Of a stretch of DNA of 19,608 nt, positions 1 to 7,665 are shown piece after piece. Both the position numbers and the translations under genes were made by a program. This DNA is from Bradyrhizobium sp. (GTDB taxonomy: Bacteria > Pseudomonadota > Alphaproteobacteria > Rhizobiales > Xanthobacteraceae), in NCBI GenBank assembly GCA_028290305.1, contig JAQGKC010000125.1, positions 1-19,608 of the forward strand, written 5' to 3'. How positions within the stretch are numbered: the stretch's first letter is position 1; each line of letters opens with the position of its first letter. Below the pieces are notes generated by a model that was given only the letters and a program-made list of their open reading frames with translations, was not told where the DNA came from and made no database searches.

Positions 1-511
1 GGATGCCGTACTTTTCCTCAATCATCGGACCCAGCGATTCCGGATCGAACAAACCAAGGGGACTCTCGAACACCGGACTGAGTTCGTCGCCGGCCTTCAG
101 CACGTAGATCGGATTAATTTCCATCAACGATTTCAGCCGCTCTGCCAGCGACGATTTTCCGCCGCCCACCGGGCCCAGCAGATAGAGAATCTGCTTGCGC
201 TCTTCCAGACCCTGGGCTGCGTGCCGGAAGAACCCGACGATGCGCTCAATGGTTTCTTCCATGCCGTAGAATCCAGTGAAGGCCGGATAGGCGCGTATTG
301 TCCTGTTCAAAAAAATACGGCCAAGGCGGGGGTCCTTGGCCGTGTCAATCATCTGAGGCTCACCGATCGCAGCTAGCAGCCGTTCGGCCGCATTGGCATA
401 TCGCATGGGATCGCCTCGACACGATTCCAGATATTCCGCCATCGACATATCGGTTTCGCTTCGAGCCTCGAAGGACCGGGCGAAAGCGTTGAACAGAGAA
501 TCGTTGTACAT
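1..511 (-). CDS. prkA: PrkA-family serine protein kinase, N-terminal part (cut by window edge)
   Basis: Reading leftwards from an ATG at 511 gives 170 uninterrupted residues to the window edge, so the C-terminal three quarters (family about 640 aa) are missing. The product resembles E. coli YeaG/PrkA throughout: an N-terminal helical part with YANAAERLLAAIGEP (about 38-52), a DPRLGRIF-NR-YPAF segment (60-78), FYGMEETIERIV (81-92) and a Walker A loop GPVGGGKS (113-120). PrkA proteins carry an AAA-like ATPase domain in front of a kinase-like C-terminal domain, act in the cytoplasm and are linked to starvation and stress adaptation. They usually lie next to yeaH-like and spoVR-like genes, which would be outside the window on the left. 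A purine-rich Shine-Dalgarno (GGAGAGGGG) sits directly upstream of this ATG and supports the start. Family assignment is confident; the substrate is unknown. Confidence 0.93.
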   Translation of the reverse strand, partial: MYNDSLFNAFARSFEARSETDMSMAEYLESCRGDPMRYANAAERLLAAIGEPQMIDTAKDPRLGRIFLNRTIRAYPAFTGFYGMEETIERIVGFFRHAAQGLEERKQILYLLGPVGGGKSSLAERLKSLMEINPIYVLKAGDELSPVFESPLGLFDPESLGPMIEEKYGI

Positions 512-874
512 GACCCCTCTCCTCATCTATTCCGCTGCACTGCTGCAAACCGGGCTGCGAACACCTTGGCCGCTATGGGGCCCGAGTTTCGAATCAGTAG
601 TCAGCACATGAAGTGATTGGACACGCTATAAGTTCCCTTGCGCAATTCACAACGCGGGCAGCGAATGGGTTATAAACAGGCAGTCCGCCTAACTCATGGG
701 CGAAAGGGCCTTGTGTCATGAGATTTCCGACTAATGTAGCGGGTTCGCAACATCCGGGCATTTACGGCCCGGACAAGGCCGCGGCGAATGGAACCGGGAA
801 TTGCTCCTTTTGAGGATATCAAAAAGAGCAACGGTTTAAGGCAACGACCGTCCCAAAGTACCGCGCGCCTTATT
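512..874. other. 363-bp intergenic region upstream of prkA
   Basis: No convincing gene was found here. On the minus strand it holds the prkA leader, with the ribosome-binding site at about 512-524. Two weak promoter candidates overlap around 611-652. One is sigma70-like, with TTGTGA (647-652) and TATAGC (625-630) 16 bp apart. The other is a GGAAC box (632-636) followed by TT at the 19-bp spacing used by the general-stress sigma factor. The end next to 875 contains an imperfect stem-loop at 801-831 beyond the stop of the solute-binding protein gene. Short open frames in this stretch lack ribosome-binding sites and recognisable sequence. Confidence 0.5.
801..831 (-). terminator. Possible stem-loop after the solute-binding protein gene
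   Basis: Arms at 801-811 and 821-831 pair over 11 bp with one mismatch around a 9-nt loop. The structure lies 44-74 bp beyond the minus-strand stop at 875. The stem is not GC-rich and has no clear U tract on the minus strand, so intrinsic termination is only a possibility. Confidence 0.3.
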
Positions 875-2068
875 TCATTTCCCGCCGAGAACGTCTCCGA
901 ATAGCACCCATGATTTTCCGTCAAACCGCGCCATCTGAATTTGCCGGATGGGCGTGACGTTGTTCGGCTCGGTATATACTTTTATCCCCGGAAGCAGCAT
1001 CGGCATCGTGAGGCCGTTCAAGGTCGTTGCCTGTTTGAGGATGTTCTCGCGGCTGAGATCGTCTTTGCAGTTCTGCAGCACCTGAACCATGATTTGCGCG
1101 ACCGTATAGCCCTGCACGTTGAACAGATCACCCGTGCTCGCGCCCGGCTGATATTTCTTCATCCATGCCAGCCAGTCTTTCAGGGCGGGATCATCCGCCC
1201 AACGCGCATCGTTTGGGTCTTTCAGGTAAAGCCCGGTCACCACCCCAATGGTATTCTCCATGCCCGCCGGTTCGAGTACCGCGGAGACAGAGTTGGAAAC
1301 CGACGGCAGGATGATCAGCGGTTTCCAGCCCATGCTCGCGGCTTTTTTGATGGCCTGGGCCGCAAACTTTGGCGTTGCTTCGGCAAAGAAAACGTCCGCG
1401 CCCGATTCCCGCAGGGTGACCATCTGGGAATCGATGGTCGGATCGGACGTCGAATAAGTCGTTTCCGACACGAGCTGATCGATGTGCTCGCCCAATCCCG
1501 CCTTGAAACCTCTGAGGTAGTCTTTTCCCGCGTCCTCGTTAGGGGTGATGACCGCGATCTTTGCGTTCGGTTTGGTTTGCAAAACAAACTGCGCATAGAG
1601 GCGGCCCTCCAACTCATAGGTCGGGTTGAAGCCGACCGTCCACGGGAACTGTCCGGGGTCGTTCCACCGCGTCGCACCCGAGGAAACGAAGATTTGAGGG
1701 ACATGCTTGGTGTTGAGATATTTTTGAACGGAAATATTGGGCGCGGTGCCGACCGAACTGAACATCGCGAGCACCTCATCCTGCTCCACAAGCTTGCGAG
1801 TCTGTTCGACGGTTTTGGACGGCGAATAGGCATCATCCAGGGTCAGGAAGTCGATCTTGCGTCCATTGACGCCGCCTTGATCGTTGATCATCTGAAAGTA
1901 GGCCGCTTCAGCCCGCGCGATGGTGCCGTAGGCAGAAGCCGGTCCGCTATAAGGCGCGGTATTTCCAAGCTTGATGGTGCTCTCGGCCGCGCCGGAATCG
2001 CTGAGCGGCATCATCGAGAGCGCAACGGCGATGAGCGGTCCCACGAGAAATCTGTTGCGAGCTGGCAA
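875..2068 (-). CDS. ABC transporter substrate-binding protein, branched-chain amino acid (LivK) type
   Basis: The 397-aa product is a periplasmic binding protein of the type-1 fold (Peripla_BP_6 / LivK family), the family that delivers amino acids, amides or aromatic acids to ABC importers. An N-terminal signal peptide is visible: basic start (R4, R6), hydrophobic core about 7-22, and a probable cleavage after GAA at residue 28. The mature part opens with IKLGNTAPYSGPASAYG, followed by an INDQGGVNGRKI segment (about 61-72), typical of the family. The only start compatible with an upstream in-frame stop is a TTG at 2068, with AAAAAGG about 9 nt ahead. No permease or ATPase genes lie nearby, so this is an orphan binding protein or one whose partners are elsewhere. 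The ligand cannot be read from sequence. The gap to the upstream hydrolase gene is 127 bp, so co-transcription is possible but not shown. Confidence 0.9.
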   Translation of the reverse strand: MPARNRFLVGPLIAVALSMMPLSDSGAAESTIKLGNTAPYSGPASAYGTIARAEAAYFQMINDQGGVNGRKIDFLTLDDAYSPSKTVEQTRKLVEQDEVLAMFSSVGTAPNISVQKYLNTKHVPQIFVSSGATRWNDPGQFPWTVGFNPTYELEGRLYAQFVLQTKPNAKIAVITPNEDAGKDYLRGFKAGLGEHIDQLVSETTYSTSDPTIDSQMVTLRESGADVFFAEATPKFAAQAIKKAASMGWKPLIILPSVSNSVSAVLEPAGMENTIGVVTGLYLKDPNDARWADDPALKDWLAWMKKYQPGASTGDLFNVQGYTVAQIMVQVLQNCKDDLSRENILKQATTLNGLTMPMLLPGIKVYTEPNNVTPIRQIQMARFDGKSWVLFGDVLGGK

Positions 2069-2195
2069 GGTCTTTTTCCTTTTTGTTTCCTCAACTCACC
2101 ACAACATATTTTAATTGGCTCGTCCTAGGCAAATCGCGGGAGAATTCCGCAGGCCGGTAATTCACCAGAAGCCGCCATCGCGGCGTGACCGGCAC

Positions 2196-3371
2196 TTACT
2201 CAGTCAGCATGTTGTTGACGTTGACGATCGCGCACTTACCCAAGGCGCCTGCCGCGCAAAACCCTAGCGCATCCTTGCGTGCCTCATCGATGGTGCGGCG
2301 GCCCGTGGCCCACCCAAAATGCGAATTGCCGGCGACCGCAAAAGCCTTGTTTGGCCCGCTATCGAGATAGGCTTTAAACGCCTCGCGGCCACGGATGCTC
2401 AGATTGGATGGCGCCGGCACGTCCGGAGCTGGAACGTCGATCAGTCTATCGCGCAGCACGAGATTGTTCGACACCAGGAACCGATCGACGATCGGCGACC
2501 AGACCGGGATTCCGTTTGCAACATTGAACAGCAGATGTCCGTCGGTCCCGAATGACGGTGTTGTGACGTAAGTTACGTTGCCGCCTGCCTGCAAGAATGC
2601 CGCCGTGAGTTGCGACACGAGTTGAGGGCCGAAGAAATGATCATTCTCGGCGGACACCCAAAGCAAGGGTATCCGTGATGTCTTGCCGTATTGGGCGAAT
2701 GCCGAAATAAGCTGTTTTGCTCCGCAAACCGTATCCGGACTTGTCGCCCCCCTTCCGGGCGTAAAACCAATCGCGGCGGCGAGGTCGTGCGGAGGATCAG
2801 CGGTCAACGCCACCGTCGCGAAAGCACCGGCCGAAACACCGACGCTGATCCACTTTCCCTTGCTGACATAGGGCTGGGTGGTCATGAATTTAGCGACTGC
2901 GGCGATATCGTTCGCCCCGGCCCGCCCGGCCGTTGTGTAATCCGGGTCGGCGCAGGCCCCATAATTCTCGGCCCATTCTCCGTCCGAACGGCCATACCCG
3001 CGGCGCATGAAGGCAACGGCGACCCAACCACGCCGCGCAAACGCGACCGCCTGTGCCCACAGGCGGTAAGGAGACATCGCGGCGCGGTCATCCGCACTTC
3101 GTGGCGACCCGTGATTGAGCACGGTCAGCGGATGAGGCAGCCCGTCATCTGGCCGAACTACGATAGCTTCCAGCTCAAAGCGCGCCAATCCGCTTGGTCC
3201 GGAAATGACCGCAGGGATTTTCAGCGCGTCGAAACGGATTTCCTCGGCCCGGCCTTGCTCAGCCGATGTGACCGTTACAATGAGCGCCAGCAGGAAAGCC
3301 GTCCGAAAAAGTCCAAAGCGTATGCTACGGTTCATTGATTTCGCCAGCCAAGGTGCGCGGCTGCTATGCAT
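2196..3371 (-). CDS. Secreted alpha/beta hydrolase (dienelactone hydrolase-like) with C-terminal Cys-containing tail
   Basis: With the ATG at 3371 the product is 391 aa. A GGGAGG box lies 10-11 nt ahead of this ATG; an alternative ATG at 3335, closer to the hydrophobic segment, has no clear ribosome-binding site. The N-terminus carries a signal peptide (core FRTAFLLALIVTVTSA, then GRAEE), so export to the periplasm is expected. The alpha/beta hydrolase triad is readable: nucleophile S180 in GVSAGAF, acid probably D244 in SAENDHFF, and H279 in TDGHLLF. A conserved-looking RRGYGRSDG stretch precedes the nucleophile. The last 60 residues or so form a separate small segment (NKAFAVAGNSHFGWATGRR, then two cysteines spaced as C-x8-C) resembling the short Cys-containing tails of some secreted proteins. 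The substrate is unknown; an esterase or peptidase-like activity is likely. It is divergent from the tal-pgi operon. Confidence 0.8.
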   Translation of the reverse strand: MHSSRAPWLAKSMNRSIRFGLFRTAFLLALIVTVTSAEQGRAEEIRFDALKIPAVISGPSGLARFELEAIVVRPDDGLPHPLTVLNHGSPRSADDRAAMSPYRLWAQAVAFARRGWVAVAFMRRGYGRSDGEWAENYGACADPDYTTAGRAGANDIAAVAKFMTTQPYVSKGKWISVGVSAGAFATVALTADPPHDLAAAIGFTPGRGATSPDTVCGAKQLISAFAQYGKTSRIPLLWVSAENDHFFGPQLVSQLTAAFLQAGGNVTYVTTPSFGTDGHLLFNVANGIPVWSPIVDRFLVSNNLVLRDRLIDVPAPDVPAPSNLSIRGREAFKAYLDSGPNKAFAVAGNSHFGWATGRRTIDEARKDALGFCAAGALGKCAIVNVNNMLTE

Positions 3372-3709
3372 CGACCAGCGACCTCCCAAGCGATTTCCAT
3401 AGCGTAACATCCAGATATCGCTGGGGATCAGGAGGCAGCTCACAATCGGCGCGAATCGATCCGAACTACGCCGGTCGTGACGGTATCTCTATCGGAGGCC
3501 TGATATGCCATCGCAATCAAAAAATTGCGCCAAGATCGCCTCCAAACAGTCGATTTCCGGGGATCGATATGTTGTGAGTGGCGTTATGCCGGGGGACACT
3601 CATATTCCCTTGGTCAGCACCTGCCGCAGACTTTGTGACAAAACGGCTTCCCGCCAGAACAAGGTCCCGAAAGCCGCAAATGGCCCAACCCGGACAGAAA
3701 CAGGTCATC
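3372..3709. other. 338-bp divergent intergenic region between the hydrolase and tal-pgi
   Basis: This should contain the promoters of both the minus-strand hydrolase and the plus-strand sugar-phosphate operon. I could not identify a convincing -35/-10 pair, and there is no GGAAC stress box on either strand. A well-placed ribosome-binding site (CGGAGG at 3493-3498, 6 nt before an ATG at 3505) opens a frame that runs out of phase across the tal-pgi start to 3885. Its sequence is not recognisable and I do not call it a gene. Confidence 0.5.
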
Positions 3710-6556
3710 ATGAATCCCGTCAAAGCACTCGAACAGCACGGCCAGTCGGTCTGGCTGGATTTCCTGGCCCGCGGCTTCATCGCCAGGGGCGACCTGAAAA
3801 AACTGATCGATACCGACGGGGTCAAAGGCGTCACGTCGAATCCGTCGATCTTCGAGAAGGCGATTGGCAGTTCGGACGAATATGACGCTCCGATCGGGCA
3901 GGCGCTGAAGAGCGGCGATCGGCCGGTCGCCGAACTATTCGAGCATCTCGCCATCGAGGATATCCAGCATGCCGCGGATGTACTGCGCCCGGTCTACGAT
4001 CACCTCAAAGGGCACGACGGATTCGTCAGCCTCGAAGTGTCGCCTTACCTCGCGATGGACACCAAGGCCACGATCACCGAGGCCGAGCGGCTTTGGAAAG
4101 AGGTCGATCGCAAGAACCTGATGGTCAAGGTGCCGGCGACGCCGGAAGGCCTGCCCGCGATCCAGCGTCTGATCGGCGAGGGTATCAGCATCAATATTAC
4201 GCTGCTGTTTTCGCAGAAGGTCTACGTGAAGGTCGCCGAGGCCTATCTCGCCGGCCTCGAAAAATACGTCGCCACAGGCGGCGATCCCTCGCATGTCGCG
4301 AGCGTCGCCAGCTTCTTCGTCAGCCGCATCGATAGCGCGGTCGACAAGCAGCTCGATGAGAAGATCGCAAGGGCGAACGACCCCACCGAGAAAGAGCGGC
4401 TGGCCGCCCTGAAGGGCAAGGTCGCGATCGCCAACGCCAAGCTCGCCTATCAAGAATACAAGCATCTGTTCTCTGGCGCGCGTTGGGACAAGCTTGCGGC
4501 CAAGGGCGCCAAGCCGCAGCGATTGCTGTGGGCCTCGACCGGCACGAAAAACAAGGACTATAGCGACGTGCTCTACGTCGAAGAGCTGATCGGCCCCAAC
4601 ACCGTCAACACCGTGCCGCCGGCCACGCTCGATGCCTTCCGCGACCACGGCAAGCCACGCGACAGTCTTGAGGAAAACATCGAGGATGCCAGGCACGTCC
4701 TCGCGGAGCTTGAGAAATCCGGCATCTCGCTCGACGCGATCACGGCCGATCTGGTCAAAGATGGCGTCAAACAATTCGCCGACGCCGCCGACAAGCTTTA
4801 CGGCGCGGTGGCGCACAAGCGCGCGACCGTGCTCGGTGCCAGTATCGACCGGCAGGCGCTCGCGCTTGGAAGCAATCTCGGCAAAGCCGTCGAAAAAAAC
4901 ACCGAGGACTGGCGCGCGTCGGCCAAAATACGCCGGCTCTGGCAACACGACAAATCGGTCTGGACCGGGACCGATGAGGACAAGTGGTTGGGTTGGCTGA
5001 GCAGCCCTGCCGCGGCTGATGTCGCCGACTATGAGGACTTTGCGCAGCGGGTGAAGGGACAAAACTTCACCGACGCGGTCGTGCTCGGGATGGGCGGATC
5101 GAGCCTGGGGCCGGAAGTGCTGGCGCAAACCTTCGAGAAGAAGGCCGGCTTCCCAAAGCTGCACGTGCTGGACTCGACCGATCCCGCGCAGGTCCGCACC
5201 ATGCAGGCCTCGATCAACATCGCCAACACGCTGTTCATTGTTTCCAGCAAGTCCGGCGGCACCACCGAACCAAACGTGATGAAGGATTATTTCTTCGAAC
5301 GGGTGTCCGAAGCGATCGGCGCCGACAGAGCGGGCCACCGCTTCATCGCGGTGACCGATCCCGGCTCCTCGCTGGAGAAGGTTGCGACCAAACAAGGTTT
5401 TGCCCGGACCTTCTACGGCGATCCCGCCATCGGCGGACGGTATTCCGTGTTATCGCCGTTCGGGCTGGTGCCGGCCGCGGCCGCAGGCATCGACCTTCGC
5501 GCGCTGCTGGATCACACACTGGCGATGGTGCGCTCTTGCGGACCGGATGTGCCGCCGCACGAAAATCCGGGCGTGCAACTCGGCCTCGCCATGGGCCTTG
5601 CCGGTCTCGAAGGCCGCGACAAGGTAACCATCCTGTCGTCGCGCAAAATCGCCGATTTCGGCGCCTGGGCCGAACAGTTGATCGCGGAATCCACCGGCAA
5701 GGACGGCAAGGGTCTGATCCCGATCGACGGCGAAACCTTGGGCGATGTGACGGTCTATGGCAAAGATCGTTTCTTCATCGACATCCGCACCGAAGGCGAA
5801 AACGACGCTGCGCATGACGAAAAACTGGCAGCGCTGGAAAAGGCCGGGCATCCGGTCGTCCGCATTGTCATGAAATCGATCGACCACCTCGGTCAGGAAT
5901 TCTTCCGCTTCGAGATGGCCGTCGCCGTTGCGGGCTCGGTGCTCGGCATCGACCCATTCAACCAGCCCGATGTCGAGGCCGCCAAGATCAAGACAAGGGA
6001 ATTGACTGCGGCATTCGAGAAGACCGGGTCGCTGCCCAAAGAGCGGCCGGTGATCTCAACCGACGGGGCCGACATCTACACCGACGACAAAAATGCCGCT
6101 GATTTGCGCAAGGCGGGCGCGGACGGCAACCTCGACTCCTGGATAAAAGCCCATCTCGCGCGCTCCGGCGCGGACGACTATGTGGCGCTGCTCGCCTATA
6201 TCGAACGCAATTCCGCGCACATCGACAGCCTGCAGCACATGCGGCTTGCGGTCCGCGACAGACGCCATGTCGCGACCTGCGCCGAATTCGGTCCGCGTTT
6301 CCTGCATTCCACCGGACAGGCTTACAAGGGCGGCCCCGACAGCGGCGTGTTTCTACAGATCACCGCTGACGACGACAAGGATCTCGCGGTGCCTGGTCAG
6401 AAGGCAACCTTCGGCGTGATCAAGGCCGCACAGGCCCGCGGCGATTTCGGTGTGCTCACCGAGCGCGGCCGGCGGGCGCTTCGCGTGCATCTCAAGGGCG
6501 ATCTCGAAACGGGGTTGAAGATGCTCGACACCGCGATTCAAAATGCATTGAATTAG
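3710..6556 (+). CDS. tal-pgi: Bifunctional transaldolase / glucose-6-phosphate isomerase
   Basis: One 948-aa frame joins two enzymes. Residues about 1-360 are a transaldolase (sedoheptulose 7-phosphate + glyceraldehyde 3-phosphate to erythrose 4-phosphate + fructose 6-phosphate): DGVKGVTSNPSIF near the start, the Schiff-base lysine K140 in MVKVPAT, and SINITLLFS after it. Residues about 400-948 are a phosphoglucose isomerase: VLGMGGSSLG (458-467), phosphate-binding SKSGGTTE (513-520), ESTGKDGKG (660-668) and the C-terminal lysine K873 in GQAYKGGP. Both sets of key residues are intact, so both activities are expected. The start at 3710 has AACAGG 5 nt ahead and matches the usual transaldolase N-terminus; an in-frame ATG at 3680 is possible but less likely. 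The fusion is known in Bradyrhizobium relatives. It leads an operon with gnd, zwf, pgl and gntK and links the two ends of the pentose phosphate pathway. A palindromic repeat begins on the last base of its stop codon. Confidence 0.95.
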   Translation: MNPVKALEQHGQSVWLDFLARGFIARGDLKKLIDTDGVKGVTSNPSIFEKAIGSSDEYDAPIGQALKSGDRPVAELFEHLAIEDIQHAADVLRPVYDHLKGHDGFVSLEVSPYLAMDTKATITEAERLWKEVDRKNLMVKVPATPEGLPAIQRLIGEGISINITLLFSQKVYVKVAEAYLAGLEKYVATGGDPSHVASVASFFVSRIDSAVDKQLDEKIARANDPTEKERLAALKGKVAIANAKLAYQEYKHLFSGARWDKLAAKGAKPQRLLWASTGTKNKDYSDVLYVEELIGPNTVNTVPPATLDAFRDHGKPRDSLEENIEDARHVLAELEKSGISLDAITADLVKDGVKQFADAADKLYGAVAHKRATVLGASIDRQALALGSNLGKAVEKNTEDWRASAKIRRLWQHDKSVWTGTDEDKWLGWLSSPAAADVADYEDFAQRVKGQNFTDAVVLGMGGSSLGPEVLAQTFEKKAGFPKLHVLDSTDPAQVRTMQASINIANTLFIVSSKSGGTTEPNVMKDYFFERVSEAIGADRAGHRFIAVTDPGSSLEKVATKQGFARTFYGDPAIGGRYSVLSPFGLVPAAAAGIDLRALLDHTLAMVRSCGPDVPPHENPGVQLGLAMGLAGLEGRDKVTILSSRKIADFGAWAEQLIAESTGKDGKGLIPIDGETLGDVTVYGKDRFFIDIRTEGENDAAHDEKLAALEKAGHPVVRIVMKSIDHLGQEFFRFEMAVAVAGSVLGIDPFNQPDVEAAKIKTRELTAAFEKTGSLPKERPVISTDGADIYTDDKNAADLRKAGADGNLDSWIKAHLARSGADDYVALLAYIERNSAHIDSLQHMRLAVRDRRHVATCAEFGPRFLHSTGQAYKGGPDSGVFLQITADDDKDLAVPGQKATFGVIKAAQARGDFGVLTERGRRALRVHLKGDLETGLKMLDTAIQNALN

Positions 6557-6604
6557 AGCATGATCCTGAAAAGCGGATACCGGTTTTCGGATCAGATCGT
6601 GCTC
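6556..6604. repeat. 49-bp palindromic intergenic repeat (GAGCATGATC type)
   Basis: This is a nested inverted repeat. The outer arms GAGCATGATC (6556-6565) and GATCGTGCTC (6595-6604) match at 9 of 10 positions. The inner arms GAAAAGCGG (6568-6576) and CCGGTTTTC (6580-6588) match at 8 of 9. From memory, this is the abundant palindromic element of Bradyrhizobium, Rhodopseudomonas and other Hyphomicrobiales. It fills nearly all of the 71-bp gap between tal-pgi and gnd and would form a stem-loop in the operon mRNA, so it could attenuate transcription or protect 3' ends. Confidence 0.85.
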
Positions 6605-6627
6605 AATAGACAATAAGGGTATTCAAA

Positions 6628-7665
6628 ATGCAGCTCGGCATGATCGGTCTCGGCCGGATGGGCGGCAATATCGTTCGCCGGCTTATGAAACACGGACACT
6701 CTACGGTCGTCTACGATAAGGACCCGAAAGCCGTCACCGCGATCGCGGCCGACGGCGCGGTCGGCACCGGCGCCCTGGAGGACTTTGTCAGCAAGCTCGA
6801 GAAACCGCGAACCGCCTGGGTGATGCTGCCGGCGGGCAGGATCACTGAGGCGACCATCGATGCGCTTTCGAAGCTGATGCAGGCCGGCGACGTCATCATC
6901 GATGGCGGCAACACGTTTTGGCAGGACGACGTGCGCCGCGGCAAAGCGCTGAAGGAGCGCGGCATTCATTATATCGATGTCGGCACGTCGGGCGGGGTCT
7001 GGGGCATCGACCGCGGCTATTGCATGATGATCGGCGGCGACAAGGCGGTGGTTGATCGGCTCGATCCGATCTTCGCGGCATTGGCGCCGGGCATCGGCGA
7101 CATTCCGCGCACCGGCGGACGCGAGGGACGCGATGCGAGAATCGAACAGGGTTACATTCACGCCGGCCCAGTCGGCGCCGGACATTTCGTCAAGATGGTT
7201 CACAACGGCATCGAATATGGCCTGATGCAGGCCTACGCCGAGGGTTTTGATATCCTGAAGAATGCCAACATCGACGCACTTCCGTCCGAACATCGTTTCG
7301 ATCTGAACATTGCCGATATCGCCGAGGTCTGGCGGCGCGGCAGCGTGATCCCGTCATGGCTGCTCGATCTCACCGCCTCCGCGCTCGCCAGGAACGACAC
7401 GCTGGATAATTATTCGGGATTCGTCGAGGACTCCGGCGAAGGCCGCTGGACCGTCAATGCCGCGATCGATGAAGCCGTGCCAGCCGAGGTCCTGACCGCG
7501 GCCTTGTTCGCGCGTTTTCGCTCGCGCAAGGAGCATACCTTCGCCGAGAAGATCCTGTCGGCGATGCGCGATGGTTTCGGCGGCCATAAAGAGCCGCAAC
7601 AGCATCCGGGCCCAGCGGAGCAGAACGCGCCCGACATCGTCAAACCAAAGGCCGGCCGTTCGTGA
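6628..7665 (+). CDS. gnd: 6-phosphogluconate dehydrogenase (decarboxylating), short form
   Basis: The 345-aa product converts 6-phosphogluconate to ribulose 5-phosphate and CO2 with reduction of NAD(P). It belongs to the short (about 300-340 aa) class rather than the 470-aa E. coli class. The Rossmann loop GLGRMGG is at 7-13. Substrate-binding TSGGVWG lies at 120-126, and the catalytic lysine and asparagine are K189 and N193 in [12 protein letters not shown]. The residue after the second beta strand is acidic (D30 in VVYDKDP), where NADP-specific enzymes have N-R-S/T, so NAD preference is likely. A stretch around 154-178, rich in G and R, seems longer than in typical short forms. An AAGGG box 8 nt ahead supports the ATG start. 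The stop overlaps the zwf start (GTGA). Confidence 0.93.
   Translation: MQLGMIGLGRMGGNIVRRLMKHGHSTVVYDKDPKAVTAIAADGAVGTGALEDFVSKLEKPRTAWVMLPAGRITEATIDALSKLMQAGDVIIDGGNTFWQDDVRRGKALKERGIHYIDVGTSGGVWGIDRGYCMMIGGDKAVVDRLDPIFAALAPGIGDIPRTGGREGRDARIEQGYIHAGPVGAGHFVKMVHNGIEYGLMQAYAEGFDILKNANIDALPSEHRFDLNIADIAEVWRRGSVIPSWLLDLTASALARNDTLDNYSGFVEDSGEGRWTVNAAIDEAVPAEVLTAALFARFRSRKEHTFAEKILSAMRDGFGGHKEPQQHPGPAEQNAPDIVKPKAGRS

Noticed and set aside
298..611. Short frames on both strands over the prkA start
   Set aside because: The minus-strand frame from 511 gives an unmistakable PrkA N-terminus, so the others are shadows.
941..2128. 395-codon open frame on the plus strand
   Set aside because: Fully antisense to the solute-binding protein gene, which has a clear signal peptide and family motifs.
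3578..3709. 44-residue N-terminal extension of Tal-Pgi from 3578
   Set aside because: Transaldolases start at the MNPVKALEQHGQSVWLDFL position; the extension has no family similarity and an ATG with a ribosome-binding site is at 3710.
3935..5395. 486-codon open frame on the minus strand
   Set aside because: Antisense shadow of tal-pgi, with no recognisable domain and a composition expected from the opposite strand of GC-rich genes.
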